From NCBI RefSeq assembly GCF_016805305.1, contig NZ_JAERQN010000014.1, forward strand, positions 1 through 64,000: a stretch of 64,000 nt of DNA, written 5' to 3'. Numbering within the stretch: position 1 is the first letter of the stretch; every line of letters starts with the position of its first letter. The position numbers and the translations under genes were made by a program. Source of the DNA: Falsiroseomonas ponticola (GTDB lineage Bacteria; Pseudomonadota; Alphaproteobacteria; Acetobacterales; Acetobacteraceae). Positions 8,469 through 16,035 of this stretch are shown in pieces. Under the pieces are notes generated by a model. It did not search any database. It was not told where the DNA came from and saw only the letters and a program-made list of their open reading frames with translations.

Positions 8469-8663
8469 GGTTCACTGGGGGTTGATGGCAAGAAACGCGG
8501 ATGCGCGCCGACAGGTTCCGGACTGGCCGGGACCCTCCGACGCGAAGGCGGCTGCCATAGCATGCCGCGGCGGCGATGCGAAAGACCCTCCCGCACCGCG
8601 CCGCGCGCATTACCTTAACCAGGCGCATCGCCAGCGCCCGCAGCATCCGGAATACCCGCCGCC

Positions 8664-9194
8664 ATGGCCATCCTGAAGATCGCCCGCATGGGCCATCCCG
8701 TCCTCATCAAGCCCGCCTTGCCGGTGGAAGACCCCTCGGCGCCCGAGATCCGCCGCCTGGTCGCCGACATGGCGGAGACGATGGAGGATGCCCAGGGGCT
8801 CGGCCTCGCCGCCCCCCAGGTCCATGTCGGCCTCCGCCTCTTCGTCTGGCGCGGCGGCGCCGGCAACATCCTCGCCCTCATCAATCCGGAGCTGGAGGCG
8901 GTGGGGGAGGAGACGGAGGATGCGTGGGAGGGCTGCCTCTCCATCCCCGGCCTGCGCGGCTGCGTCCCCCGCGCCAGGCGCATCCGCTTCCGCGGCTTCG
9001 ACATCGATGGCCAGGCGGTGGAGGGCGAGGCCGCGGGCCTCGCCGCCCGCGTCATGCAGCATGAGGCCGACCACCTCGACGGCGTGCTCTACCCCATGCG
9101 CATGCCCGACCTGGCGCTGCTGGGCTTCACCGAGGAACTCTCCCGCGCCGCCGTCCAGGCCCGCGACGCCGCCACGAAGGAGGCCAGCCGATGA
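8664..9194 (+). CDS. def: Peptide deformylase
   Basis: This 176-residue metalloenzyme removes the formyl group from the N-terminus of new proteins. All three family motifs are present: GLGLAAPQ (residues 45-52), EGCLSIPG with the metal ligand Cys91, and QHEADHLDG with His133, Glu134 and His137. Length is normal. The last four bases overlap the start of the COQ9 gene (ATGA), so the two are co-translated. A highly similar second deformylase is common in such genomes, so this may be one of two copies. The start follows the divergent region shared with rpsU. Confidence 0.92.
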   Translation: MAILKIARMGHPVLIKPALPVEDPSAPEIRRLVADMAETMEDAQGLGLAAPQVHVGLRLFVWRGGAGNILALINPELEAVGEETEDAWEGCLSIPGLRGCVPRARRIRFRGFDIDGQAVEGEAAGLAARVMQHEADHLDGVLYPMRMPDLALLGFTEELSRAAVQARDAATKEASR

Positions 9195-9787
9195 TCGAAC
9201 GCAGCGAGGAACGGGACAGCGCGCTCCGCGCCACCCTGCCGCATGTCCCCCGCCTCGGCTGGACCCGCGCGGCCATCGCCGCGGGCCTCGCCGATCTCGG
9301 CCGCGATTCGCTGGAACAGGACTGGCTCTTCCCCCGCGGCCCGGTGGAGGCGATCGAGGCCTGGTGCGACCTGGCGGACCGGGAGATGGAGGCGGCCGCG
9401 GCGGCGGAGGACCTCTCCGCGCTGCGCATCCCCGCCCGCATCCGCCGCGTCATCGTGATCCGCCTGGAACAGGCCGCGCCGCACCGGGAAGCGATCCGCC
9501 TCGCGCTCGGCCACCAGTCGCTGCCCTGGAACGTGCCCTCCGCCATGCGGACGGTGGCGCGCACGGCGGATGCCATGTGGGCCGCGGCCGGCGACACCTC
9601 CGCCGATTTCTCCTGGTACACCCGCCGCGCGACGCTCGCCGGCGTCTATGGCGCGACGCTCGCCTTCTGGCTGCAGGACGGGGAGGATGGCTTCCCCCGG
9701 ACGCTGGCCTTCCTCGACCGCCGCCTGGCCGGGCTCGCGAGATTGCAACGGCCGAAGCCGGGGGCGGGCGCGAAACGGGCCGCCTGA
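9191..9787 (+). CDS. COQ9 family protein (ubiquinone biosynthesis accessory factor)
   Basis: The 198-residue protein has the COQ9 layout: an N-terminal helix-turn-helix-like segment (VPRLGWTRAAIAAGLADLG), the core LALGHQSLPWNVPSAMRTVARTADAMW, and DTSADFSWYTRRATLAGVYGATLAFW, which in COQ9 forms the lipid-binding helices that present ubiquinone intermediates to COQ7-type hydroxylases. In alphaproteobacteria a helper role in ubiquinone synthesis is expected by homology. It overlaps def by four bases, and a 26-residue membrane peptide follows 39 bases later, so the three probably form one transcript ending at the hairpin at 9966-9996. Confidence 0.85.
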   Translation: MIERSEERDSALRATLPHVPRLGWTRAAIAAGLADLGRDSLEQDWLFPRGPVEAIEAWCDLADREMEAAAAAEDLSALRIPARIRRVIVIRLEQAAPHREAIRLALGHQSLPWNVPSAMRTVARTADAMWAAAGDTSADFSWYTRRATLAGVYGATLAFWLQDGEDGFPRTLAFLDRRLAGLARLQRPKPGAGAKRAA

Positions 9788-9826
9788 CGCCGCGTTGCCT
9801 CGCTGTAACCCCAGTGGAGGCATGGC

Positions 9827-9907
9827 ATGCGCGGCATCCTGTTGTGGCTGATCGGTATCCCCATCCCGATCATCATCCTGCTCTGGCTCTTCGGCGTGCT
9901 CGGATGA
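9827..9907 (+). CDS. Small (26-residue) hydrophobic membrane protein
   Basis: This very short frame encodes a single membrane helix beginning MRGILLWLIGIPIP and ending LLWLFGVLG. A GTGGAGG ribosome site is placed six bases before the ATG, and the reading frame is made almost entirely of hydrophobic codons, both of which support real translation. From memory, short proteins with the LLWLIGIPIPIIILL pattern recur in proteobacteria, so I think it is conserved; no function is known. It follows COQ9 closely. Too short for most gene finders. Confidence 0.65.
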   Translation: MRGILLWLIGIPIPIIILLWLFGVLG

Positions 9908-9965
9908 TGCTTCAGCCGCGTGCGTCAGGCCCCGGAATAGGCTAGACTTCCCGCATTCCGGGGAT

Positions 9966-9996
9966 GCCAAGGGGGCCGGGGGGCCCCACCCTTGGC
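9966..9996. terminator. Hairpin after the def-COQ9 unit
   Basis: GCCAAGGG (9966-9973) pairs with CCCTTGGC (9989-9996) around a G/C-rich loop. There is no T run, so it may be a factor-assisted terminator or part of the leader of the next gene. Confidence 0.45.
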
Positions 9997-10073
9997 TCGG
10001 GTCGCGCAACGATGGTTGCACGGCCCGGGCCGATGCGGCAGGCATGGCGTCCTCAAGGGGGAGTTCCCGCGCC

Positions 10074-10607
10074 ATGCGTCGCGCCACGTTTGCCTATCGC
10101 CTTCTCGCCGGCGTCCTCGCCGCCGGCATCGCCGGCCCCGCCTTCGCCCAGGCCTGCGTGCAGCCCGCCGAGCGTTCGGCCTTCGAGGTCCGCGCCCTGC
10201 AGAGCCAGCTGATGGTCACCGCCCTGACCTGCAGCCGCGACCAGGACTACAACGCCTTCGTCACCAAGTTCCGCCGCGAACTCGGCACCGCCTATTCCTC
10301 CATCGAGACGCATTTCCGCCGCACCGGCGGCGGCAACTTCGCCCGCGCCCGCGACGGCTTCATCACCCAGCTCGCCAACGACCATTCGCAGGACGGGCTG
10401 CGCCAGGGCACCGCCTTCTGCCCGAACGCCGTCGCGCTGTTCCAGGTCGCGCTCGCGCAGACCGACCTGAACTCCCTCGCGACCCTCGCCTCCGACCGCA
10501 ACATCCTGAACCCGATGGTCACGCCCGCCTGCCCGGAACGCCCGACGCCGACGCGCAGCCCGGCCCGCCCGGCCGCCAACACCCGCGCCGCCGCCCAGGC
10601 CCGCTGA
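10074..10607 (+). CDS. Exported protein of unknown function
   Basis: The 177-residue product has a clear signal peptide (MRRATFAYRLLAGVLAAGIAG... cleaved after FAQA). The mature part has several Cys (ACVQPAERS, LTCSRDQD, FCPNAVALF, PACPERP) that could form two periplasmic disulfides, and a low-complexity proline/alanine/arginine tail. I do not recognise a family. The start at 10074 is chosen over 10044 because it begins directly at the basic n-region and has GGGGGAG about ten bases upstream. It sits 19 bases before the ATP12 gene, and the three genes 10074-11603 may share a transcript. Confidence 0.75.
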   Translation: MRRATFAYRLLAGVLAAGIAGPAFAQACVQPAERSAFEVRALQSQLMVTALTCSRDQDYNAFVTKFRRELGTAYSSIETHFRRTGGGNFARARDGFITQLANDHSQDGLRQGTAFCPNAVALFQVALAQTDLNSLATLASDRNILNPMVTPACPERPTPTRSPARPAANTRAAAQAR

Positions 10608-10626
10608 GCCAGGGCCAGGCCGGCGC

Positions 10627-11331
10627 ATGAAGCGCTTCTGGGACGACGCGCGGGCGGAGGCGGCGGCGGGGGGCTTCGCCATCCTGCTCGATGGCCGCCC
10701 GGTGCGCCTGCCCTCCGGCGCGCCGCTCCGCGTCGCCACCGCGCCCCTGGCGGAGGCGATCGCCGAGGAATGGCGCCAGGCCGGCGGCACCAAGGGGGGG
10801 GAGATGCGCCCCGAACAGGTGCCGCTGACCCGCCTGGTCGGCACGGCGGAGGAGCGGATCGCCCCCGATCCCGCCGCCACCGTCGCCGCCATCGCCCGCT
10901 ACGGCGACAGCGACCTGCTCTGCTACCGCGCCACCGAGCAGCGCCTGGCCGCCCGCCAGGCGGAGGCCTGGGACCCCTGGCTGTCCTGGTCCGCCCAGGC
11001 GCTGGACGCGCCGCTGCGCGTCACCACCGGCATCATGCCCGTCGCGCAGACGGACCAGGCCCGCCGTGCCCTGACCCGCGCGGTGGAACGCCAGACGCCC
11101 CTCGCCCTCGCGGCCCTCGGCGTCGCCGTGCCCGCGCTCGGCAGCCTGGTGCTCGGCCTCGCCGTCGCCGGCGGCCACCTGGCGCCGGCGGAGGCGCATC
11201 GCCTCGCCACCCTCGACGAGGCGTTCCAGGAGGAACGCTGGGGCACGGACCCCGAATCGGCCGCCCGCCGGGAAGGCGCCGCGGCCGATGTCGCGATCGC
11301 CGCCCGCCTCGTCGCCCTCTCCCGCGCATGA
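10627..11331 (+). CDS. ATP12 family F1-ATPase assembly chaperone
   Basis: The 234-residue protein matches the ATP12 family, whose mitochondrial members bind the F1 alpha subunit during ATP synthase assembly. Diagnostic parts are the N-terminal MKRFWDDARAEAAAGGFAI followed by ILLDGRPVRLPSGAPL, EWRQAGG, IARYGDSDLLCYRA (residues 88-101), and the C-terminal ATLDEAFQEERWGTD. In alphaproteobacteria the gene is usually annotated as an ATP12 chaperone; its function there is inferred. The TGA overlaps the start of the acylphosphatase gene (ATGA at 11328), so the two are translationally coupled. Confidence 0.88.
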   Translation: MKRFWDDARAEAAAGGFAILLDGRPVRLPSGAPLRVATAPLAEAIAEEWRQAGGTKGGEMRPEQVPLTRLVGTAEERIAPDPAATVAAIARYGDSDLLCYRATEQRLAARQAEAWDPWLSWSAQALDAPLRVTTGIMPVAQTDQARRALTRAVERQTPLALAALGVAVPALGSLVLGLAVAGGHLAPAEAHRLATLDEAFQEERWGTDPESAARREGAAADVAIAARLVALSRA

Positions 11332-11603
11332 AGGCCCGGCTCCTCCGGATCGAGGGGCGGGTGCAGGGCGTCGGCTACCGCGACTGGATGGTGAAGCAGG
11401 CCAACCGCCTCGGCCTGCAGGGCTGGGTGCGCAACCGGCCCGATGGCAGCGTGCAGGCCCTGGTCGCCGGGGAGGAAGGCGCCGTCCTCACCCTTCTCTC
11501 CGCCTGCCGCCGCGGCCCCATGCTGGCGCGCGTGGACCTCATCCGGGAAAGCCTGGCCGAGCCCCCGGGCGAGCCCGGCTTCCACCGCCTGCCCACGGGT
11601 TGA
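11328..11603 (+). CDS. acyP: Acylphosphatase
   Basis: The 91-residue protein hydrolyses acyl-phosphates. It carries the family signature GRVQGVGYRDWM, with the catalytic arginine in the phosphate-binding loop (Arg19), and GWVRNRPDGSVQALVAGEE with the catalytic asparagine (Asn38 region), at normal positions in the ferredoxin-like fold. It overlaps the upstream ATP12 gene by four bases. The physiological substrate of bacterial acylphosphatase is not settled. The frame is open further upstream inside the ATP12 gene, but the fold starts at this ATG. Confidence 0.92.
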   Translation: MKARLLRIEGRVQGVGYRDWMVKQANRLGLQGWVRNRPDGSVQALVAGEEGAVLTLLSACRRGPMLARVDLIRESLAEPPGEPGFHRLPTG

Positions 11604-11635
11604 TGGCCCATCGGTCACCCATCCGCCGATAGTTC

Positions 11636-11664
11636 TTGTCCGGTTAACCATACTGTCCTATCTA
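11636..11664 (+). promoter_or_regulatory. Sigma-70-type promoter of the DEAD-box helicase gene
   Basis: TTGTCC at 11636-11641 and TATCTA at 11659-11664 are separated by the ideal 17 bases. Transcription would start near 11671, giving a leader of about 250 bases before the helicase ATG. Confidence 0.55.
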
Positions 11665-11923
11665 CCGCCCCGTCGGCGGGCGATGTCCCGCCGCGCCCCG
11701 GCCGCGTGAGCGGGCCTGGCGCCACGCCCCACCAAGGGGACCAGGCGCAGACGGAGGCCCGGACCGGGGCGCAGCACGCGGCACTTGCCGAAGGGGACCA
11801 AAGCCCCGGGCAGCCGCGCCTCAGTGGACAACATCGGACCGGCCCCGGCACGCGGGCAGGCCCTTCCACCACCCGCCCGCCCGGCATCGCGCCGCGCGGG
11901 ATGACCGGATTTGATCGCACTTC
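11665..11923 (+). other. Long GC-rich leader of the helicase gene (gene-free stretch 11604-11923)
   Basis: No credible gene lies between the acylphosphatase stop and the helicase start (320 bases). If the promoter at 11636 is used, the messenger carries a leader of about 250 bases containing two copies of AAGGGGACCA (near 11736 and 11796). Long structured leaders are a known feature of cold-shock-regulated helicase messengers; that regulation is inferred here. Confidence 0.4.
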
Positions 11924-13345
11924 ATGACGACCTTCGCCGAACTCGGCCTCGCCCCCCGCATCCTCCAGGCGCTGGAGGAGGAGGGCTACACCACCCCCAC
12001 CCCGATCCAGCGTGACAGCATCCCCCACGCCCTGAAGGGCAAGGACATCCTGGGCATCGCCCAGACCGGCACCGGCAAGACCGCCGCCTTCGGCCTGCCG
12101 CTGCTGCACAACCTGGCCGAATCGAAGGGCCGCCCGCCCCGCGGCGGCTGCCGCGCGCTCATCCTCTCGCCGACGCGCGAACTGGCCAGCCAGATCGCCG
12201 ACAGCCTGAAGGCCTATGGGCGCCACATGGGCCTCTCCGTCGCCGTCATCTTCGGCGGCGTGCCCCACGGCCCGCAGCGCCGGGCGCTGGCGCACGGCAT
12301 CGACATCCTCGTCGCCACGCCGGGCCGCCTGCAGGACCACATGGATGAGGGCTCCGCGCGCCTCGACATGGTGAACGCCCTCGTCCTCGATGAGGCCGAC
12401 CAGATGCTGGACAAGGGCTTCTGGCCCGCCATCCGCCGCATCCTGCCGAAGCTGCCCCAGCCCCGGCACACCATGTTCTTCTCCGCCACCATGCCGACGG
12501 AAGTCGCCAAGCTGGCCGGCGAGATCCTGCGCGACCCCATCCGCGTCGAGGTCGCGCCCGTCTCCTCCACCGCCGAGCGCGTGACCCAGAAGCTCGTCGT
12601 CATCGAGCAGGGCCGCAAGCGCGCCAAGCTGGCGGAGCTACTGCGGATGGACGGCGTCGGCCGCGCGCTCGTCTTCTCCCGCACCAAGCACGGCGCCGAC
12701 CGCATCGTGAAGAACCTGGACGCCGACGGCATCGCCGCCAACGCCATCCACGGCAACAAGAGCCAGGGCCAGCGCGAACGCGCCCTCGCCGACTTCAAGT
12801 CCGGCCGCGCCCCCGTTCTCGTCGCCACCGACATCGCCGCCCGCGGCATCGACGTGGACGGCGTGACCCACGTGATCCAGTACGACATGCCGGACACCCC
12901 CGAAGCCTATGTCCACCGCATCGGCCGCACCGCCCGCGCCGGCGCCTCCGGCATCGCGGTGGCCATGTGCGCCCCCGATGAGCGGGAGAAGCTGTGGCAG
13001 GTGGAGAAGCTGATCCGCATGCCCATCCCGGCGACCGATGAACGCCAGGACGTCTCCGTGCCCATGTACCGCACCCAGGGCCGCCCCGACGCCATCAAGC
13101 CCGCCCCCGGCGCCGGCGCCGGCCGCAGCCGCGGCCAGCCCGGCGGCCGAGGCCGCTCCGGCGGTGGTGGCGGCGGTGGCCAGCGCCCGCCCCAGCAGGC
13201 CCGCCCGGCCAAGCCGAGCACGCCCCGCGGCGGCGACGCCCCCGTCCGCCGCCCGACCGCCCCCGCGACGGCCGCGTCCAAGGACCGCGCCTGGCGCGAC
13301 GGCGACTTCCGCGACGCGGCGCCTGCGTTCCTGCGCAAGCGGTGA
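11924..13345 (+). CDS. DEAD-box ATP-dependent RNA helicase (RhlE-like)
   Basis: The 473-residue enzyme unwinds RNA using ATP. The motifs run in order: Q motif GYTTPTPIQ (21-29), Walker A AQTGTGKT (46-53), PTRELA, TPGR, LDEADQML, SAT, then the second RecA domain with ATDIAARGID and HRIGRTARA. Residues from about 385 on form a Gly/Arg/Pro-rich, probably disordered tail (GRSRGQPGGRGRSGGGGGGG) that usually adds unspecific RNA affinity. Such helicases act in ribosome assembly and mRNA decay, often in the cold. It is a single-gene unit with a long leader and is followed by two hairpins at 13350-13405. Confidence 0.93.
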   Translation: MTTFAELGLAPRILQALEEEGYTTPTPIQRDSIPHALKGKDILGIAQTGTGKTAAFGLPLLHNLAESKGRPPRGGCRALILSPTRELASQIADSLKAYGRHMGLSVAVIFGGVPHGPQRRALAHGIDILVATPGRLQDHMDEGSARLDMVNALVLDEADQMLDKGFWPAIRRILPKLPQPRHTMFFSATMPTEVAKLAGEILRDPIRVEVAPVSSTAERVTQKLVVIEQGRKRAKLAELLRMDGVGRALVFSRTKHGADRIVKNLDADGIAANAIHGNKSQGQRERALADFKSGRAPVLVATDIAARGIDVDGVTHVIQYDMPDTPEAYVHRIGRTARAGASGIAVAMCAPDEREKLWQVEKLIRMPIPATDERQDVSVPMYRTQGRPDAIKPAPGAGAGRSRGQPGGRGRSGGGGGGGQRPPQQARPAKPSTPRGGDAPVRRPTAPATAASKDRAWRDGDFRDAAPAFLRKR

Positions 13346-13349
13346 GACC

Positions 13350-13405
13350 TTGGGGAAGGCGCCGCCTTCCCCAAACCCCATCCGCCAGGGGCGAGACGCC
13401 CCTGG
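13350..13405. repeat. Paired-hairpin palindromic element (copy A), probable helicase terminator
   Basis: A perfect 12-bp stem (13350-13361 with 13363-13374) is followed after ten bases by a 9-bp stem, CCAGGGGCG/CGCCCCTGG (13385-13405). The same two-hairpin plan, with a similar second stem, recurs at 16036-16083. It starts five bases after the helicase stop and may stop transcription, but the repetition suggests a dispersed repeat family. Confidence 0.6.
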
Positions 13406-13467
13406 ACGGTCGGCAGTTTGGCGCCCGGACGGGGAACGCGAACCGCCTCGAAACCCCGCGCTACCGA

Positions 13468-13680
13468 GAACCCTCCCCCGCGCTTGCGGGGGGTTCGGCG
13501 CACGTCGCCGAACGCAGAAGGCTGGCAGGGTGCCTGCGCCGCCAACGCGCCCAAGAACCCTCCCCCGCGCTTGCGGGGGGTTCGGCGCATGTCGCCGAAC
13601 GCCGAAGGCTGGGGGGGTGTCTGTGCCACCGAGGCGCGCAAGAACCCTCCCCCGTCCTTGCGGGGGAGGGCAGGGTGGGG
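13468..13680. repeat. 87-bp tandem repeat with internal palindrome, two full and one partial copy
   Basis: The sequence starting GAACCCTCCCCC occurs at 13468, 13555 and 13642, a constant 87-base period. Copies 1 and 2 are nearly identical for about 57 bases and then differ; copy 3 stops after the palindrome CCCTCCCCCGTCCTTGCGGG and a GGAGGGCAGGGTGGGG tail. Each copy contains an inverted C-run/G-run hairpin. No gene is seen in 13346-13717. This looks like a REP-type extragenic palindrome amplified in tandem. Confidence 0.75.
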
Positions 13681-13717
13681 GTACGGCCCGCCTCACCGCA
13701 CCCAGCTGAGGCCCCCC

Positions 13718-13900
13718 ATGCGCGAAACCGTCCTGATGAAAGGCGAAACCGCCACCCTCGTCATCGTCACAGCCAACGGCCAGACCGAAGTCCTGGACGG
13801 CGAGGATGAAGTGATCGAAAGCCACAAGGACGATCGCCACGAGGCGATCCTGGCGCGGTACCTCGCGCAGGGCTGGGCGATCGAGGAAGACGGGCCGTAG
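13718..13900 (+). CDS. Small protein of unknown function (60 residues)
   Basis: The frame starts MRETVLMKGETATLVIVTANG and ends GWAIEEDGP; it is acidic toward the C-terminus (DGEDEVIESHKDDRHEAI). GAGG lies seven bases before the ATG. The pattern of alternating beta-type residues followed by a helix suggests a folded small domain, but I recognise no family. It lies between the tandem repeats and the low-GC island, and its base use is like the chromosome rather than the island. An in-frame ATG at 13736 is an alternative start. Confidence 0.55.
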   Translation: MRETVLMKGETATLVIVTANGQTEVLDGEDEVIESHKDDRHEAILARYLAQGWAIEEDGP

Positions 13901-14039
13901 TCAAACTAAACGGGACTTTGGAACCGATCTGCGCCGTTGCGGATGAGGCACGACGCTAAAGCGAGCGAATTTTTCGCTCGTCGCCTGTTTTAATATTTGC
14001 GGAAGGCGGAACCGCGCAATCTTAATCGATTATTATAAA

Positions 14040-15473
14040 TCATTTTTGGTGGGCTATATGTTTTTCGCCCTTCCAATGAATCGTCAATCCGCTTAAGTGT
14101 CGTATGGAATCAATTTCTGTAACTCTCGATCCATCCAGGTAGAGATTCTGAAGGTTCGGAAGGTCGCGCAGCACTTCGACGCTCGCTACGTTGGTGCCCT
14201 CAATGGCCAAAGTTTTGAGGCGTCGCATGCCTCTCAATGCGTCAAGATTTGATATTTTTGTACCATTCAGGCCTAATGTTTCTAGATTTTCAAGTCTTGC
14301 GAGCATTGTGATATCGGAAATCGTCGTTCCGTTTAGGTGCAGGCGGTTCATCTGGATAAGGTTTTGAAGTGGTCGCAGATCTTCAACCGCCGTGCCGCTG
14401 AGGTCGAGCCTTCGTAGGCGATGCAGCTTCGACAACGCATCGATATGGACGACCCCAGTCCGACTTAAGCCAATATTTTCAAGATTTGAGCATTGGCCTA
14501 CCATGGTTAAATCAGAAAATTCCAGTTTACCTGTAAAGGTGAGGCTGACAACAAGTGGCTGCCAGTGCTTCGGAAGCTGGTTGCCCGCCAAAAGTATGGA
14601 GTGAGCTTCATCGAGATCAAATGGCCTGCTTGTAGCGTGCACCCGCTCCGTCATGTGGCGCATTCTTCTGCGTACGAGCCAAACAGCCGTCTTTACACCG
14701 TTAGTTGCCCAGTCTGCAGCCTTAACTACAGCGTGGCTAAAGTATCGAACCGTGGGCGTTAGCCAGTCCGTTAGTGCCTCAACCGTTGCCTTCACATCGT
14801 TCGCGATGTCGCGAATCGCCTCCGTCGCGCGCGCGAGGGCGGCGATGTCGCTTTCGGGCGGGATGGCCGCATCGTGCCCCGTGCGCGTCTCCAGTCGTGC
14901 TGCACCGACCTGCACAGTCAGCGAAGCTAATTGCAGATTGAGAAGACCACGCTGATCCACGGCCATGTTTGTCTGCGGCTTTGCCGGTTCCGCGGTGGCT
15001 TTGGCCAATCCTCGCACATTGTCCTCGACGTTGCGCAGCCTTTCATCCAGGCGGTCCAGAATGGATTCGAACGCCGCGCGCGGTATCTGCAGTTCGCCGA
15101 ACTCGGACATGCGGGGTTCGAGGCCAAGGGCTTTCGCCGCATCCACGCCGTTCTCCAGCGCTTCCACCAGGTTGCCGCGTTCGCCGCGCAGCGCCGTCAG
15201 GGCGGGTGTTGGCGCCTCGAGTTCCGGGTCCAGTTCCGGCAGTTGAAGGCGGCGCAGGTCCTGCCTCGCCTTCGACAGATCCCCGCCGAGTTCCCTGGTC
15301 GCGCCCAGCGCCTCATTCGCGATGATCAGGTCGATCCGATCGAGTAACTCCTTGAAGTAGCGCTGATGCGCCGGGTCGTTGCTCAGCGCCAGGGCGGCGC
15401 GGAAGCGCTTCGATGCCCGCCCGATTTCGCCCAGGCGGTCGCGCATCGCCTGGATTCGCTCTGGCCGCGTCAT
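14040..15473 (-). CDS. Leucine-rich-repeat protein paired with a TIR protein (candidate split immune receptor)
   Basis: The 477-residue protein has three parts. Residues 1-165 are helical and charged, probably coiled coil. Residues 175-275 hold amphipathic helices (LTVQVGAARLE, VKATVEALTDWLTPTVRYF, VKTAVWLVRRRM). Residues 309-465 are leucine-rich repeats of about 22 residues, with units such as LRRLDLSGTAVEDLRPLQNL, LHLNGTTISDITMLARLENL and LGLNGTKISNLDALRGMRRL. LRRs usually bind proteins. Its ATG overlaps the TIR stop by four bases, so both are made from one message. The LRR half of the gene is far richer in A+T (about 35-45% GC in sampled lines) than the N-terminal half (about 60-75%). Function is inferred, not known. 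Confidence 0.85.
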   Translation of the reverse strand: MTRPERIQAMRDRLGEIGRASKRFRAALALSNDPAHQRYFKELLDRIDLIIANEALGATRELGGDLSKARQDLRRLQLPELDPELEAPTPALTALRGERGNLVEALENGVDAAKALGLEPRMSEFGELQIPRAAFESILDRLDERLRNVEDNVRGLAKATAEPAKPQTNMAVDQRGLLNLQLASLTVQVGAARLETRTGHDAAIPPESDIAALARATEAIRDIANDVKATVEALTDWLTPTVRYFSHAVVKAADWATNGVKTAVWLVRRRMRHMTERVHATSRPFDLDEAHSILLAGNQLPKHWQPLVVSLTFTGKLEFSDLTMVGQCSNLENIGLSRTGVVHIDALSKLHRLRRLDLSGTAVEDLRPLQNLIQMNRLHLNGTTISDITMLARLENLETLGLNGTKISNLDALRGMRRLKTLAIEGTNVASVEVLRDLPNLQNLYLDGSRVTEIDSIRHLSGLTIHWKGEKHIAHQK

Positions 15474-15979
15474 GGCGTTGGCCTTGCGGTGGCCGCGAAG
15501 GGCGAACGGGGCTTGATGCCGAACCAGTCCTGGATGCCATCGGAGATTGCCTTCGCCGCCTCCGCGAATCCATTCTCGGGCTTTGGCCAGTCGGCAACGG
15601 GCTTGAGGCGACCGTCATGGGTGGTCGGCACCACCTGGATGTAGCTGCCGAAGAAGCCCATCCAGCCGCAACGGCGATAGATCACCGGCATGACAAGCGC
15701 CCCGCTGCCGCGGTGTCTCGCCTGAATGGCGGGCCATTCCTTTGTCAGGATGTAGTCGGAGGCAAAGAAGTCGGCCGTCGCCAGTAGGACGAAGACCTGA
15801 GACCGCTCGATTTCTGCTTCGATCCGGTGGTTCCAATAGTCCCCCGCTTGGATGCGCCGGTCATGCCACACCCGAAGATTGAGCAGATGCGTGTAGCCCG
15901 TGAGGTGCACGCGCAACCGTTCAAAGGCGGCGTGGTCCGCATGCGAATACGAGAGGAAGCATTGTTCCGGCCCCGACAT
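15470..15979 (-). CDS. TIR-domain protein, first gene of the TIR-LRR module
   Basis: The 169-residue protein is essentially one TIR domain: CFLSYSHAD (strand A, residues 7-15), the BB-loop region VWHDRRIQAGDYW (37-49), WNHRIEAEIERSQVFVLLAT, and FFASDYILTKEWPAI, with Glu81 in the place of the catalytic glutamate of NAD-cleaving TIRs. Bacterial TIR proteins commonly hydrolyse NAD+ or make cyclic nucleotide signals during anti-phage defence. No sensor domain is present here; the overlapping LRR gene probably supplies it. The start at MSGPEQ is the first sensible Met; its ribosome site (GGTCGGGGC) is weak. GC is close to that of the surrounding chromosome. Confidence 0.88.
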   Translation of the reverse strand: MSGPEQCFLSYSHADHAAFERLRVHLTGYTHLLNLRVWHDRRIQAGDYWNHRIEAEIERSQVFVLLATADFFASDYILTKEWPAIQARHRGSGALVMPVIYRRCGWMGFFGSYIQVVPTTHDGRLKPVADWPKPENGFAEAAKAISDGIQDWFGIKPRSPFAATARPTP

Positions 15980-16035
15980 GCCCCGACCATGCCAGCCACG
16001 CGCCCGCTCAACAACCGCCCCATTGATGGCGGGGC

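Noticed and set aside
11706-11927. Small gene in the helicase leader
   Set aside because: The translation is low-complexity Gly/Pro/Gln with no ribosome site, and it fits better as untranslated leader.
13468-13680. CRISPR array
   Set aside because: The repeat period is 87 bases, only two full copies exist, the repeated part is longer than the variable part, and no cas gene is nearby.
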